Source: Siphlonurus alternatus (lineage: Eukaryota > Arthropoda > Insecta > Ephemeroptera > Siphlonuridae). Taken from it: a stretch of DNA of 64,000 nucleotides. The position numbers and the translations under genes are program-made. The DNA is taken from NCBI GenBank assembly GCA_949825025.1, contig OX463778.1:30201969-30265968 (forward strand). Reading direction: 5' to 3'. Positions 51,174 to 61,163 of the stretch are shown here, piece after piece. Under the pieces are notes generated by a model that had not been told where the DNA came from, made no database searches, and was given only the letters and a program-made list of their open reading frames with translations. Each line of letters starts with the position of its first letter. Position 1 is the stretch's first letter.

Positions 51174-52675
51174 ATAAAAAAAATATATACAGTAAAAACT
51201 CGTTATTATGCAACTTGTTATAAAGTAAAAACTCGATATTGAGTAAAGGAGTAAAGGTCCCGTAAAAAATAATTAGCATTGCAGGTATAGGAAAAACTTG
51301 ATATAAGGTATACTTGATATAAGGTAAACCTAATTTCCTGGGTCCCTTGACAATACGTAATAACAAGTTATTACTGTACTGTATATTAGCAAATGGTAAA
51401 TGATTAGCAACTGCATAAATTGATTTGTGAAAGAGAGTAATAAATTATATTTCCATCTTTTATCAGTAGTTTTATGCTCTTTTAATACTATATATATATA
51501 TATATATACTCTATTGATTTTCACCTACCTGCTGTAACTTACAAATCTTAAATTACAGCATTTAATAATTTTTGCTTTTTTTCCCCCCTTCCATTCCTTA
51601 GGTAAAGAGAAAATATTCCTTGCCGTAGCGGAAGGGATAGATTGTCGCGTTTGGGCTCCTCCAAACAAGGCCAGAGTATTGAGACTCCTTGAAGACCCAA
51701 GAATATCTAGCAGATTAACCAACAAAGCAGAAGATGCTCAAGTTCATGTGCTGCCTATGAGCCAAATCTCCATGAAGGTTTGTGTCCTACATATGAAGGA
51801 TGTAATGTATGTGCTTATAGTAGGCTCTAAATTTGATGTGTGTACTGCAGGGCATGCAAGACTACCTGAGGACACTGCAAGGAAGGTTTTCAGAGGTTGT
51901 CGCGTTCCGTCCCTCGGGCTGGCAGTTCACGGGAAAAAAAGACATCACTCACACTCTAGAGCAGAAAGGCAACATAACAATGTGTGGTAAGTTTGTAGCT
52001 TTTGAATTCAGAATACAGTAATATATTGTTACTTTTTAGGTTAGTGATATTTTTGCATTTACATTATGTGTCAGTTTTGTTTATAATTCAGTAAGCTCTT
52101 ACAATATTATATATTTTTTATTTGAATTAAATATTAAAATATTCATGACTTGGAAATTAAAATTTGACAAATCCCCTAATCCTTAATTTTTGTTATTCCT
52201 TTCCATAAACCATAAATTCAATTCTGCAAGTGGTTCAATTTAATGATCATTTAAAGTGTTTATTAAACAGTAGGAACAAATAACATTATGATGATGCAGC
52301 TGGTTTTTGCGATGAGCTTTATTCCTTGATGTAATACCAACTTACTCAAAATTTTAGAATGCACTCTGGTATCCCTTAACTTAAATTAAAATTATTCTAT
52401 TCCTTAATTTCCTTTGCAAAGTTAACTTTGATGTTTATTTCTTGACAGGGCTGCCATATAGTGAACATTCCAGTTTCTCTGAGCTTCGACGTTTTGTTCA
52501 GTTCCTACGACCTCGTAAAGTGGTACCAACTGTGAGGTCCAAGGGAAGAACCTGGTTACAGATTCACAACACATGTCAGGATTGGCTTAAGTGCAGCAAC
52601 ATGTCAATCAAAGAGGCATACAGCAATACCACACAGACCTCCCTAGAGCACTGGAAACCAGCACAAAGGAAGTAA
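40027..52675 (+). CDS. DCLRE1A: DNA cross-link repair 1A nuclease (SNM1A), 12 coding exons, 907 aa
   Basis: Exons: 40027-40750, 41179-41789, 42754-42879, 42937-42997, 43267-43404, 43672-43812, 45995-46106, 46478-46621, 46906-47033, 51602-51777, 51851-51986, 52449-52675. Phases match and sum to 2724 nt. The ATG at 40027 is the first after an in-frame TGA. The N-terminal half is Ser/Pro/Lys-rich and acidic, with a UBZ4-type ubiquitin-binding zinc finger at 213-234 (CPICQ ... H-x3-C). From 548 ([10 protein letters not shown]) it is a metallo-beta-lactamase/beta-CASP nuclease: HFHYDH with His577, His579, Asp581 and His582; DANHCPG with His638; HTGDFR with Asp660; PYSEHSS with His839. By family this is the 5'-3' exonuclease that digests DNA past interstrand cross-links in the nucleus, recruited through its UBZ finger. 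The second loop residue is Tyr where Ser is common; metal ligands are kept. Introns carry several mobile elements. The human protein is about 1040 aa. Confidence 0.95.
41866..42033. mobile_element. Palindromic MITE, family F copy 1
   Basis: The termini CGTCCCTCGTCCGGAATAAT and reverse complement flank arms with GAGCTATCTGC and CTCATAATTGCGCT. Two more copies are at 46134 and 56703. It is shorter than copies 2 and 3 because the second arm lacks one segment. It lies in the second DCLRE1A intron, between coding exons 2 and 3. Confidence 0.82.
42243..42350. repeat. Dispersed repeat, family H, copy 1
   Basis: The segment ATGCCATATCCCTTACAGGG through CCATCTACAAAGTGCCCTCC recurs, diverged, at the right edge of the window (63918-64000). 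It is probably part of a larger interspersed element not resolved here. It lies in a DCLRE1A intron. Confidence 0.6.
43862..45455. mobile_element. Fold-back MITE interrupted by a hAT-type MITE
   Basis: The left arm (about 43865-44060) has CTAAAAATAGTTC and AATAGGTTCTC and is the reverse complement of the right side. The right side is split into 44320-44397 and 45298-45455 by the 900-bp insertion at 44398-45297. Internal low-complexity runs (A at 44057-44080, T runs near 45315-45350) have expanded. It lies in a DCLRE1A intron. Confidence 0.7.
44398..45297. mobile_element. hAT-type MITE with perfect 8-bp target duplication
   Basis: The terminal inverted repeats TAGGGATCGGCGATA and TATCGCCGATCCCTA are flanked by ATTCTCTC on both sides (44390-44397 and 45298-45305). 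An 8-bp duplication and a TAGGG/CAGGG-like terminus are hallmarks of hAT transposons. The subterminal regions are packed with TATCGAT-like motifs. The interior has a 21-base C run (45107-45127) and no transposase ORF, so it is non-autonomous. Confidence 0.9.
45772..45910. repeat. Dispersed short repeat, family G, copy 1
   Basis: Begins GAGGATGCC and contains TTAGTCATTTT and CTAACAGGTTTCGCA. A diverged relative is at 56129-56283. The internal partial inverted symmetry suggests a small MITE. It lies in a DCLRE1A intron. Confidence 0.45.
46134..46343. mobile_element. Palindromic MITE, family F copy 2
   Basis: About 210 bp with GTCCCTCGTTCAGAATAATG at the left and its complement at the right, ending in ACGAGGGAC. 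The inner arms are as in copies 1 and 3. It sits right after a DCLRE1A exon (ends 46106), inside the next intron. Confidence 0.82.
47690..49581 (-). mobile_element. LINE with reverse-transcriptase ORF, 5'-truncated, in DCLRE1A intron
   Basis: On -, an open frame of about 460 real codons (49520 to stop at 48130) encodes a non-LTR reverse transcriptase. It starts mid-domain at PDSYRGI and has [32 protein letters not shown] and the catalytic YADD (intact Asp pair). It ends with a Cys/His cluster, [18 protein letters not shown]. No endonuclease domain is present, because the 5' part is missing at an (ATT)n tract. The 3' UTR reaches to about 47815-47690 and has AAT-rich tail sequence. The leading Asn run (AAT repeats) is not part of the protein. 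Antisense to DCLRE1A. The clade was not assigned. Confidence 0.85.
49557..49940. mobile_element. GC-rich SINE-like segment between two (ATT)n tracts
   Basis: A GC-rich block inside AT-rich LINE sequence, bounded by (ATT)n at 49523-49556 and 49940-49998. Read on -, it begins near GCGGGTTCGAGGTTGCC, which resembles a weak polymerase III B box, and ends in CAACTTGGTTGGGAGTTAAA plus A-rich and AAT repeats. This fits a SINE or a LINE 3' end with a repeat tail, inserted into another element's tail. No convincing protein is encoded. Confidence 0.55.
50047..50868 (-). pseudogene. Second LINE: C-terminal part of reverse transcriptase with one nonsense codon
   Basis: On -, one continuous frame from 50868 to 50047 encodes the palm end and C-terminal part of a jockey/CR1-like reverse transcriptase (motifs [63 protein letters not shown]). 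A single in-frame TAG at 50502-50500 interrupts it between HF and YCSS; there is no frameshift. The 5' part, including the YxDD site, is truncated at about 50870, as is usual for LINEs. The 3' side runs into an AAT-repeat tail. Confidence 0.82.
51121..51170. repeat. (AT)n microsatellite
   Basis: An AT alternation of about 50 bp in the long DCLRE1A intron, next to a pogo-like MITE. Confidence 0.85.
51190..51376. mobile_element. pogo/Tigger-like MITE
   Basis: The terminal inverted repeats CAGTAAAAACTCGTTATTA and TAATAACAAGTTATTACTG are bounded by TA on both sides, the target of the Tc1/mariner/pogo group. CAGT...ACTG ends with TCGTTAT are typical for pogo-like elements. About 187 bp, no ORF. 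A diverged relative is at 60908-61015. Confidence 0.72.
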
Positions 52676-52786
52676 AGATTGAAGACTGTTGGCCCAGGGA
52701 ATATCAGATGTTTTACTGAACAAGATCATCTTTATGTTATCAAGAAGTGAAAATTAACGGTAGAAATTATATATATAATGGTCTTA

Positions 52787-52792
52787 AATAAA
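52787..52792 (+). terminator. Polyadenylation signal of DCLRE1A
   Basis: AATAAA lies 112 bp after the DCLRE1A stop codon, on the + strand and in the first strong position. The region from here to 53390 shows no other feature. Confidence 0.55.
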
Positions 52793-53570
52793 AAGTAGCG
52801 TCAATATTAATAATGCTTCAAAATTGTATTAAGGATTATTGTCACTAGTCTTAGTAGGTGGTGAATCACTCTGAAAATTGCAGTAAACCTTCCTTACAAC
52901 ATAAATATTCAGTGAAAAAAATGAAGCAAAAGTCGGTCTATTTTTTTTTATATATTCAGGATATAAATAGTGAGAATATCATTAGAAATATGGTGGCCAT
53001 TAGTCAAATCAGCATCTTTTTCAACTAAAAAAATTAATATCTAAAAAACTGGACTGAATAATTACTTCTTTTGCTTCAGAAAGTGAACAGTCATTTTGTT
53101 GTCAATGTTCTGATCTAAATTTTATATTTTTTTGGCATCAAAAAATAATTACCTTAGTGACAATACTCCATAAGTGGCACAACTTTTATGTAATAAAAAC
53201 GCCCATAAAAGATAAAATGTGAAACACTGCATATTGAAATACAAGTACATCATAGGTAGTTTCTTGATAACAAATAATGATAAAAATGACTGCGAGTATA
53301 ACAACTCCACTAGGTTTTAAATATGTATTTTACAATACAGTTTATTTTATAGTTCTTTGCTACCACAATGTAGTTTTGAACATTTCAAATAATGGGGTAC
53401 TGACCGGTATTTGAGTTAGCAATACTAATAAAAAGTACTGTGAATTCTATGACGAACGAGCCCTACCCTATTGGAAATTTACAATTGTAAAATTCACAAT
53501 TGTATGCTCCATAAAAATACCATTGCGTTTTGGTCCTTTTACAATGGTAATTTTTACAATTGTAAAGGCC

Positions 53571-53935
53571 TTAAGGGTAAGGTAACGCCACCAATGTTAA
53601 AAAAAATCCCTCTCACAAAAATTCTGAAAAAAATTTAAAATGTTCTCCTCTACACCCCCTATCAGTAGCTAAAATATCAGGTATACAAATACGATCTAGT
53701 TTTTGAGTTATGAATTTTTAAAGTTGACCAATTTAACATGGGAATTTCATTTCTCCATGTTAAAGTAGTCAACTTCAAAAATTCATAACTCAAAAACTAG
53801 ATCGTATTTGTATACCTGATATTTTAGGTACTGATAGGGGGTATAGAGGAGAACATTTTAAATTTTTTTCAGAATTTTTGTGAGAGGGATTTTTTTTAAC
53901 ATTGGTGGCGTTACCTTACCCTTAATACAATTGTA
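53571..53935. mobile_element. Family B fold-back MITE, copy 1 (TTAA target)
   Basis: About 360 bp. The ends TTAAGGGTAAGGTAACGCC and GGCGTTACCTTACCCTTAA include a TTAA duplication, the target of piggyBac-type transposases. The arms run for over 150 bp each with a short centre (CATTTCTCCATG). No ORF. Inserted in element E. Confidence 0.88.
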
Positions 53936-55094
53936 TTTAACTACAATTGCATTTATTACAATTGTAATAATTACGATTGTAAAATTTACAAAAAGTGGTC
54001 ACCAATCTGACTACTAACCCAAACCTGCGTTGCTGTACTTCGGTTACCACTGTTGATCATACTCTTACCATTGCGCTGCTACTGCTTTCTTAATAGGATG
54101 AAGAATATTGAGGTATATAAAATAAATAAAAGTTATGGGGAAATGACAAGGGGGCATTTCAATATAATGTCATATAAATTTCGATCCTAGGGTAAAATTT
54201 GATGGCGGTTCTAATGGTGACCCTTAAATTTGCGACCCTTCAACCCTTCAGGGTCAAAAGACCCTGAAATTTTTTTTTTCCTAAAAAATTGCAAAACTGA
54301 AATTAGCAATCAACTTAATATAACCTAGAGCTCTAATTCACTAATTTTAAGGGTCGACCCTTGGGGTTTAGCGGGGGTCTTTTTTAAAAGTATGCAAATT
54401 TTAATAAAAAAATTGACAAAATATGTGAGGACTACATACAGGTTCAACATTGAGTTTTTTTAATCTTAATGACCCTTTAAGGGTCGACCCCTAACATTTG
54501 ATTGAAAAATTAATTTTTTTTCTAACCATTTTTTCATAATATATATTATATAATTTAATAACATACATCTCTGAATTATATTTTTACCTTTTTCAATGTG
54601 ACCCTTTTAGGGGTCGACCCTTGATTTTTTCAAATTCATATTTAAAAAAAAAAAGTGATATACTACGAGACAGGTTCATGCAGCTATTAGTTAAGTGCTT
54701 TTGATGACATAATACAACCACAATGGCCTAGTAGGGGTTGACCCCTAATGCATTAAAATATAGCATAAATTCAAAAAAATTGTATTTTTTTATATTTTTT
54801 GTTACACTTTATATGTTAACATGCATCGATTTGATCTGACTTTTTTTTGTGACCCTATAAGGGGTCGATGGTCGATCCATGTTTTTTTTCCAAAAATAAT
54901 TATTTATTTTAAATATATAATATCAATTAAAGCTTCATATAGTACCTTTGTATCTTAATTAGATATTACAGCCAAGTTACGTACTTAGCATAAAAAAAAT
55001 ATTAATTGAATGAAGTAATAAGAATTTGACAAAATGTACGTGTAATATAAATTAACAATGAAAATACCATTTTTTTTTAGTAATTATATGTAAT

Positions 55095-55390
55095 CCAAAT
55101 ACAATTGCAATCTAATTACAATTGTAAAAATTACAATTGTAAGCACAAAAATCAATTGTAATCTAAGAATTACAATTGTAATCTAAGAAATACAATTGTA
55201 ATCTAACAAATACAATTGTATCAGAACCTGAAAGCAATTGTAATCTCAAATAATACAATTGTAATCATGAACATTACAATTGTAATCCAAATGTTACAAT
55301 TGTAACCCAAGTTTTACAATTGCAATCTTAGTTTTACAATTGTAATCAGTCAAATTACAATTGTAATTTGGCTGAATACAATTGTAAATT
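55095..55390. repeat. Array of TACAATTGTA palindromes
   Basis: Roughly a dozen copies of the 10-bp palindrome or close variants, spaced about 20-25 bp and often joined by ATCT/ATCA linkers. This is the right subterminal region of element E. The regular spacing suggests protein binding sites rather than random AT richness. Confidence 0.85.
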
Positions 55391-56128
55391 TCCAATAGGG
55401 TATATTATAGCATTCTACGACAATTTGCTGATTTTATATGAATTTTTAAAACTTTTTTTGATGACGTCATACCATTGAATCTTAATTAAATGGGAAAATG
55501 CATCAGTTAACATTGCTAAAATGAAAAGTTATTGAGGTAGGAATTTGAAACCTTTATTATCGTGATTCTAGCACCTAAAAACCTTGCAAATTAAGTTTTG
55601 GTTACATTTCAATATTAATTAAGTATGGGATTTGGTAATGTTAACTGATCTATTTTCCCATTAAGATTCAATGGTATGACGTCATTTTTGAGAGGTTTTA
55701 AAAATTCATATAAAATCAGGAAATTGTCGTAGAATGCTGTAATAGGGCTTGTTCTTCATGAAATTTTCGTGTCTTTTGAAATATTGACAAAAACCTACAA
55801 CTTTTTTTTTGGTCAGTACCCCATTGAATTCCTACTCTATTTGTAGACGATTGAGTGAAGTTAAATAATTAAAATAGAAATGGCGACTTATCTTTCTGTT
55901 TATAGTTCAAGCAGAGCAGTTCTATTAGCATAACCATCTATTAGAGTGTTTGTGTTTAGAATTGATGCAAACCTGTTTTAATTAAACATATATATTCCAG
56001 CATTTTGCCAGTGATATATATTATAAGGAAATTATGTTTTATGCAGTTTCTCAAATTTTATACAACTTAAAAATTTATACTCTGTGTATATTATTGTTTT
56101 GTTAATATATTTTATACTATATATATCG

Positions 56129-56283
56129 AGGATGCCTCGGCAAATCGGACTCACAGAAAATGTAGCAAGAACTTGTTAGTCATTTTCTGCATTAAGATTT
56201 TCTAGGTATAATTAAAACAACTAACAGGTTTTGCAACATTTGCTGTTATAGTTACATTGCTGATATGCTATATATTAATCATT
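56129..56283. repeat. Dispersed short repeat, family G, copy 2
   Basis: Starts GAGGATGCC and has TTAGTCATTTT and CTAACAGGTTTTGCA in the same order as 45772-45910. Diverged. Function unknown. Confidence 0.45.
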
Positions 56284-56702
56284 GTTCCTCTTCTTTTGTA
56301 ATTATGGTTAGTTTACTTATTTTTATACAGCCTGTCTTGGTTAACTATTATATAAGTGCCATAATGCTCTTGTATCATGTAATTAAATATTGAAAATTCA
56401 GCATAATATATATATTAAGGAAGAGTTCAACAAATGAAAGATTATCACGAAAGTGCAGGTTTCTGGACTTAATTATTATAGTTCAGTTCTGAAGTTAAAA
56501 TTTTGCTGAGAGATTTATAATAGGGATCTTACCGGTAGCTTATTTGCAAAGTCTTAAAATCCTTCCACTTCTGGTGGTTATCTTTTATTTATAATTGTTG
56601 CACTACAATTAAGAAAAATGTATTGTAAGAATCTACAAAAAAACTTATAATATTTGGTTCTGTGCATAAAATTTTTGGCACAAAATTAAACTACTGCATT
56701 TT

Positions 56703-56910
56703 CGTCCCTCTTCCGGAATAATGAGCTATCTATATAGCTACCAAGATTTCATTGCCATAATGAGCTATTTGCTATTTCAGGTGAGTGCAATTATAAGCTT
56801 TAAATTGGTATAAAATAAAGCTCATAATTGTGCTCACCTGAAATAGCAGACAGCTCGTTATTGCAACAAAATCTTGGTAAGCATATAGCTCATTATTCCG
56901 GGCGAGGGAC
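56703..56910. mobile_element. Palindromic MITE, family F copy 3
   Basis: CGTCCCTCTTCCGGAATAAT at the left and its complement ending GGGCGAGGGAC at the right. The inner arms match copy 2. About 208 bp, non-coding. Confidence 0.82.
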
Positions 56911-56945
56911 AATATATTAATTATACAGTATGTATGTATTCAGTA

Positions 56946-57252
56946 ATGGAGTATTGACCTCAAAATTTTTTATAGCAGAAATGGATAGAGGATGGAAAGT
57001 TATATATGTTACTCTGATTTTTTTCAGATTTTTTAGGGACCGGGAAGTATTGCTAAAAAGTTTAGGCGAGGTCGGGTTCGAATACACATCCTTTTTGGGT
57101 CCTATCTTTTATTAAAAGAGGCGGCAAGAGGCGGCACTTTTTCAATAATTTTTAAAAAATTGTTGCCGGGCTCTGAAAAAAATCAGAGTAGCATAACTTT
57201 GCACTCTCTATTGATTTCTGCAATAAAAAAAAAATTGAGGTTGGTACTCCAT
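56946..57252. mobile_element. Family A MITE, copy 6, variant centre
   Basis: The family A termini (ATGGAGTATT ... GGTACTCCAT) and arms are present, but the centre is replaced: neither TGACGTCA octamer is present, and a sequence with GGTCGGGTTCGAATAC takes their place. The remainder is collinear with other copies. Confidence 0.78.
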
Positions 57253-57554
57253 TGTATTTTTTTATGTTTGCATTATTATAGTTTTGTGACATGTTTTGAG
57301 AAGTTCCTTGTAAAATTTATAAAAAGTAAAAATATATGAATACAGTATCTCATTAGATTCGATATAATATTATACACACAATATATATTATAATGACGAA
57401 AGTTACAATTTTCTACACTATTAGTTGTATTGTACAAAAATAATGTAAGCAATAATTTTATGTCATACATTGCATGCAGTATATCATATGTTACTAAATT
57501 GTTGTGGAAGCATCTCACTTCACAGAGGTCATGTTGTTCTAGCTGATCGATTTG

Positions 57555-57940
57555 GCAGAAAATTACTGAATTGCCGATGCAAGGTCCTATAGACGTTATC
57601 AATTTAGTGGTTGGTTTGGTTACCAATGGCGGAACTTGTTTTTCAACATTGTTCACAGTGCTCTCTGGGGCTCCTAATACCCAGTCTGCACGCCAGACAG
57701 TTAAGTACCGTTTCTTAGCGGGGCACGTATGTTGTTTGCACAACATTCCGCGGTCTTAATCACCCCAGCGGAGTATAGACAGCCGTAAGCTGCCTTCCTC
57801 CTACCAACTCTTTCATCTAGTAGCCAGTCACACCCATTCCAAGTCGTGAAAAGTCTGCCGTATTCGGGATTTGAACCGGGAACCTCTCTGAATTTTGTAC
57901 CAAGTTGACTGGTAAAAAAGATGCTATACCACGAAGATAT
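57555..57940 (-). mobile_element. tRNA-derived SINE, second family
   Basis: On -, a head with an A-box-like CGTGGTATAGCATC (57933-57920) and a B box, GGTTCAAATCCCG (57877-57865), is followed by a GC-richer body of about 300 bp. The order and spacing match an internal polymerase III promoter, but no intact tRNA fold is present. The 3' limit is approximate. The body differs from the SINE at 37411. Confidence 0.68.
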
Positions 57941-58609
57941 ATTATATATGCTATGTTCTGTACCAAAGAGGGTTTATAAAGTATCTATACACAGGCCTTA
58001 TGGGTGACATCAAAAAAGATGTTTGGCATCAAGGTACGAGCGAGCGATAAGAGAAGCAGCATCAACTGACCTTCACTCCACAAATTCAATACACATTGAT
58101 GCTGATATGATGTAAACAACAATACACTTTTTAAACCCCTTTTGATACAGCTGTGCCTTTCATGTTCTATATATTCCTTGAAAACTTGATAATTTTTATA
58201 TTCTAGTTTGTAAATCTCAAAATTAAGGGTCATATTCCAGCTGCAACTGTATCCATCATGCCTAATAAGGTTATTTTCAATTCTCCCAACAAAATTTTTA
58301 GTTACCAGGTAGAAATTACTTTACTTCTTTTGATTCAACTTTTTGGCAAATCTGAGATATGCTACATTCGCTTGAATTAGTAAATTTTGTAAACTCCTAA
58401 TTTTGTATAACTTGGTGCTAATAAATATATATTATTTTAAAGAATTTCTGGAACTGCATGGCCTTTTAATTCTTACAATTCACAAAATTTTATGCAATTA
58501 GTGATGAATCTCAGCTAGTACATGGTTATAGTCAAATTCATATGATAATCCCTTCGGAAGTGTAAGGTTTCTGTTCTGGTCTTCCTATTATTCATATTTC
58601 AGCGTTGTA
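57941..58609. other. Intergenic DNA, nothing recognised
   Basis: AT-rich sequence between the SINE and a family A MITE. Short open frames show no family resemblance. Confidence 0.35.
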
Positions 58610-58885
58610 ATGCAGTACCGACCTCAAAATTTTTTTATTGCAGAAATGGATAGAGGGTGCAAAAATATGATACTCTGAAATTTTTCAGATTTTTCTGAGA
58701 CCGCGGGAAGTATTTTAAAAAAATTATTGAAAGCCCATTTTGATGATGTCACGAGGCCCGTGACGTCATAAAACGGACTTTCAATAATTTTTTGAAAATA
58801 GTTCCCGGCCTCAGAAAAAAATTCAGAGTATCATGCACCCTCTATCCATTTCTACAATAAAAACATTTGAAGTCGGTACTCCATT
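58610..58885. mobile_element. Family A MITE, copy 7, shortened
   Basis: Termini ATGCAGTACC ... GGTACTCCAT. The centre is shorter than in the long copies and keeps one intact TGACGTCA (the other has changed to TGATGTCA). The left flank has TA. Confidence 0.8.
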
Positions 58886-58971
58886 TCACACATAGCTATA
58901 AAGGTCCATACTTTTACTTCAAACGACTCTTTTAAGTTTCAAAACTGAATTACAAACTTTATTATATTTCT

Positions 58972-59702
58972 TTAAGGGTAAGATAACACGAACAATCGAT
59001 TGTTGGTAGTCCCATTTGATTAACATGTAAACCTTAGCAACCTCATAATAATTCTGATATTTTTTTGAGAGACAGTTCTTGGCACCAAAAAAATATGGAA
59101 AAAATTTCAAAACAATCGGTCGATCCAATTTTTTAAAATTAATTTCTTAGTTTAGGTCTCCATGGGAAAGCCCTATACTGAAAATTTAAAAAATTCATTT
59201 AAGGGTAAGGTAACGCCACCAATGTTAAAAAAAATCCCTCTCACAAAAATTCTGAAAAAAATTTAAAGTGTACTCCTCTACACCCCCTATCAGCAGTAGC
59301 TAAAATATCAGGTATACAAATACGATCTAGTTTTTGAGTTATGAATTTTTAAAGTTGACCAATTTAACATGGGAGTTTCATTTCTCCATGTTAAAGTAGT
59401 CAACTTTAAAAATTTATAACTCAAAAACTAGATCGTATTTGTATACCAGATATTTTAGGTACTGATAGGGGGTATAGAGGAGAACATTTTAAATTTTTTT
59501 CAGAATTTTTGTGAGAGGGATTTTTTTTAACATTGGTGTCGTTACCTTACCCTTAAAAAAATTGGATCGACCGATTGTTTTGAAATTTTTTCCACATTTT
59601 TTTGGTGCTAAGAACTGTCGCTCAAAAAAAATTCAGAATTATTATGAGGTTGCTAAGGTTTACATGTTAATCAAATGGGACTATCAACAATCGATTATAT
59701 AG
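58972..59702. mobile_element. Family C fold-back MITE, copy 1, split by a family B MITE
   Basis: The left end TTAAGGGTAAGATAACACG and the left arm run to 59198. The right arm continues from 59557 (ATTGGATCGACCGATTG) to CAATCGATT near 59695, where the terminus is decayed. The interruption at 59199-59556 is a complete family B element. Families B and C share the outer TTAAGGGTAAG, which suggests related transposases. Confidence 0.78.
59199..59556. mobile_element. Family B fold-back MITE, copy 2
   Basis: Same structure as 53571-53935, with TTAA at both ends (59199-59202 and 59553-59556), inserted inside the family C element. Confidence 0.88.
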
Positions 59703-59960
59703 GTGTGATGAAAATCATGATATTATATTTCATATCAGCTTTTACTATAAAGTATTTTACATTATTGATCTGTTCATAGTTTTTGTATACTATATAATAT
59801 ATATTTATGGTTATATTATGCACATTAATACTCATAGTTACTTATTATTTCAAAAAGAGACAACCTTCAAGGTTAAATAATGGTCAAATAACCAATTGCA
59901 CCAATAACCGGAGGAAGCAAAATAATTTGTTTGTTTTTCTGATGATTGACATTTATCCTC

Positions 59961-60811
59961 AACGGGGTACTGACCGGTATATTTGAGTTAACAATACGAG
60001 TAAAAAGTAGTATACTGTAAATCATATGAAGAACGAGCCCTATTATAGAGCATTCTTCGAATATTCGCTGATTTTATATGAATTTTTACAGCTTTTTTTG
60101 ATGACTTCACAACATTGATTCTTAAATGGGAAAATGCACCAGTTAACATTGCTAAAATGAAAAGTTATTGAGGTAGGAATTTGAAACCTTCATTATCGTG
60201 ATTCTCTATAAATCTTGCAAATGAATTTTTGGTTACATTTCAATATTTTAAGTATGGGATTTCGCAATGTCAACTGATCTATTTTCTTATTTAAGATTCA
60301 ATGTTTTAACATCATTTTTGAGAGGTTTTAAAAATTCATATAAAAGCAGGAAATTGTCGTAGAATGCTGTAAAAGGGCTCGTTCTTCATGAAATTCTCGT
60401 GCCTTGTGTAATGCTAAGGGTAAGGTAACGCCACCTATGTTAAAAAAAATCCCTCTCACAAAAATTCTGAAAAAAATTTAAAATGTTCTCCTCTACACCC
60501 CCTATCAGTAGCTAAAATATCAGGTATACAAATACGATCTAGTTTTTGAGTTATGAATTTTTAAAGTTGACCAATTTAACATGGGAGTTTCATTTCTCCA
60601 TGTTAAAGTAGTCAACTTTAAAATTTTATAACTCAAAAACTAGATCGTATTTGTATACCTGATATTTTAGGTACTGATAGGGGGTATAGAGGAGAACATT
60701 TTAAATTTTTTTCAGAATTTTTGTGAGAGGGATTTTTTTTAACATTGGTGGCGTTACCTTACCCTTAAATTAACAAAAACTCGCAACTTTTTTTTTGGTC
60801 AGTAACCCATT
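59961..60811. mobile_element. Family D fold-back MITE, copy 2, carrying a family B insertion
   Basis: The termini AACGGGGTACTGACC and GGTCAGTAACCCATT, and arms, match copy 1 at 53391. It has no element E (empty site near 60038: GAGCCCTATTATAGAG). The right arm is interrupted by a family B MITE at 60414-60768. Confidence 0.8.
60414..60768. mobile_element. Family B fold-back MITE, copy 3
   Basis: A complete family B copy inserted in family D copy 2. The right TTAA is intact; the left has changed to CTAA. Confidence 0.87.
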
Positions 60812-60907
60812 GTTTACAATTATAATAATTGAGAGAAAAAGAGAAAGGGTAAAAAAAAAAAAAATTGCATGACTAATTTGAATAATGTTTGGGCAAAAAA
60901 AGCAATA

Positions 60908-61015
60908 TAGTAAAAACTTGTTTACATTAAGTCAAAAGGGACCCAGGAAATTAGTTTACCTTTTATGGAGTTTAGTCTTTTTTTGCAACTTCGTGTCACT
61001 TGTTATATTACTAAA
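60908..61015. repeat. Diverged pogo-like MITE
   Basis: TAGTAAAAACTTGTTTACAT and GGGACCCAGGAAATTAG resemble the element at 51190-51376, and the right end has TGTTATATTACTA. Shorter and decayed. Confidence 0.45.
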
Positions 61016-61157
61016 AGTTTGAGTAATCCAGTAATCCGGTAAACTCTGTTATTAGTCAATATTGACAATGTAACAAGATCTAATTCTCATAGATAAAATA
61101 AATATAGGATTGAAAGGATTGTAAAAATATATGCTAAAATTCTGTATAGACATGATC

Positions 61158-61163
61158 TTTATT
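61158..61163 (-). terminator. Candidate polyadenylation signal of the DDX5-like gene
   Basis: On -, AATAAA occurs about 300 nt past the helicase stop codon (61464). Other AATAAA-like hexamers are nearby, so the site is tentative. Confidence 0.35.

Larger units (their letters stand above)
53466..55400. mobile_element. Element E: 1.9-kb transposon of palindromic motif arrays
   Basis: The termini CCCTATTGGAAATTTACAAT and its complement ending in CCAATAGGG are flanked by TA on each side (53464-53465 and 55401-55402). The ends are made of arrays of the palindrome TACAATTGTA: several at the left, over ten in 55095-55390. The middle (54190-54900) has about six copies of GGGTCGACCC-type palindromes spaced about 70-150 bp. 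No transposase ORF. A family B MITE is inserted at 53571-53935. It seems to be a non-autonomous TA-target DNA transposon. Confidence 0.78.
53391..55825. mobile_element. Family D fold-back MITE, copy 1, interrupted by element E
   Basis: The termini AATGGGGTACTGACC and GGTCAGTACCCCATT enclose an approximately 500-bp palindromic element with two TGACGTCA sites in its arms. Between 53466 and 55400 it is interrupted by a 1.9-kb insertion. The uninterrupted sequence at the same point is visible in copy 2 (59961-60811). Confidence 0.8.
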
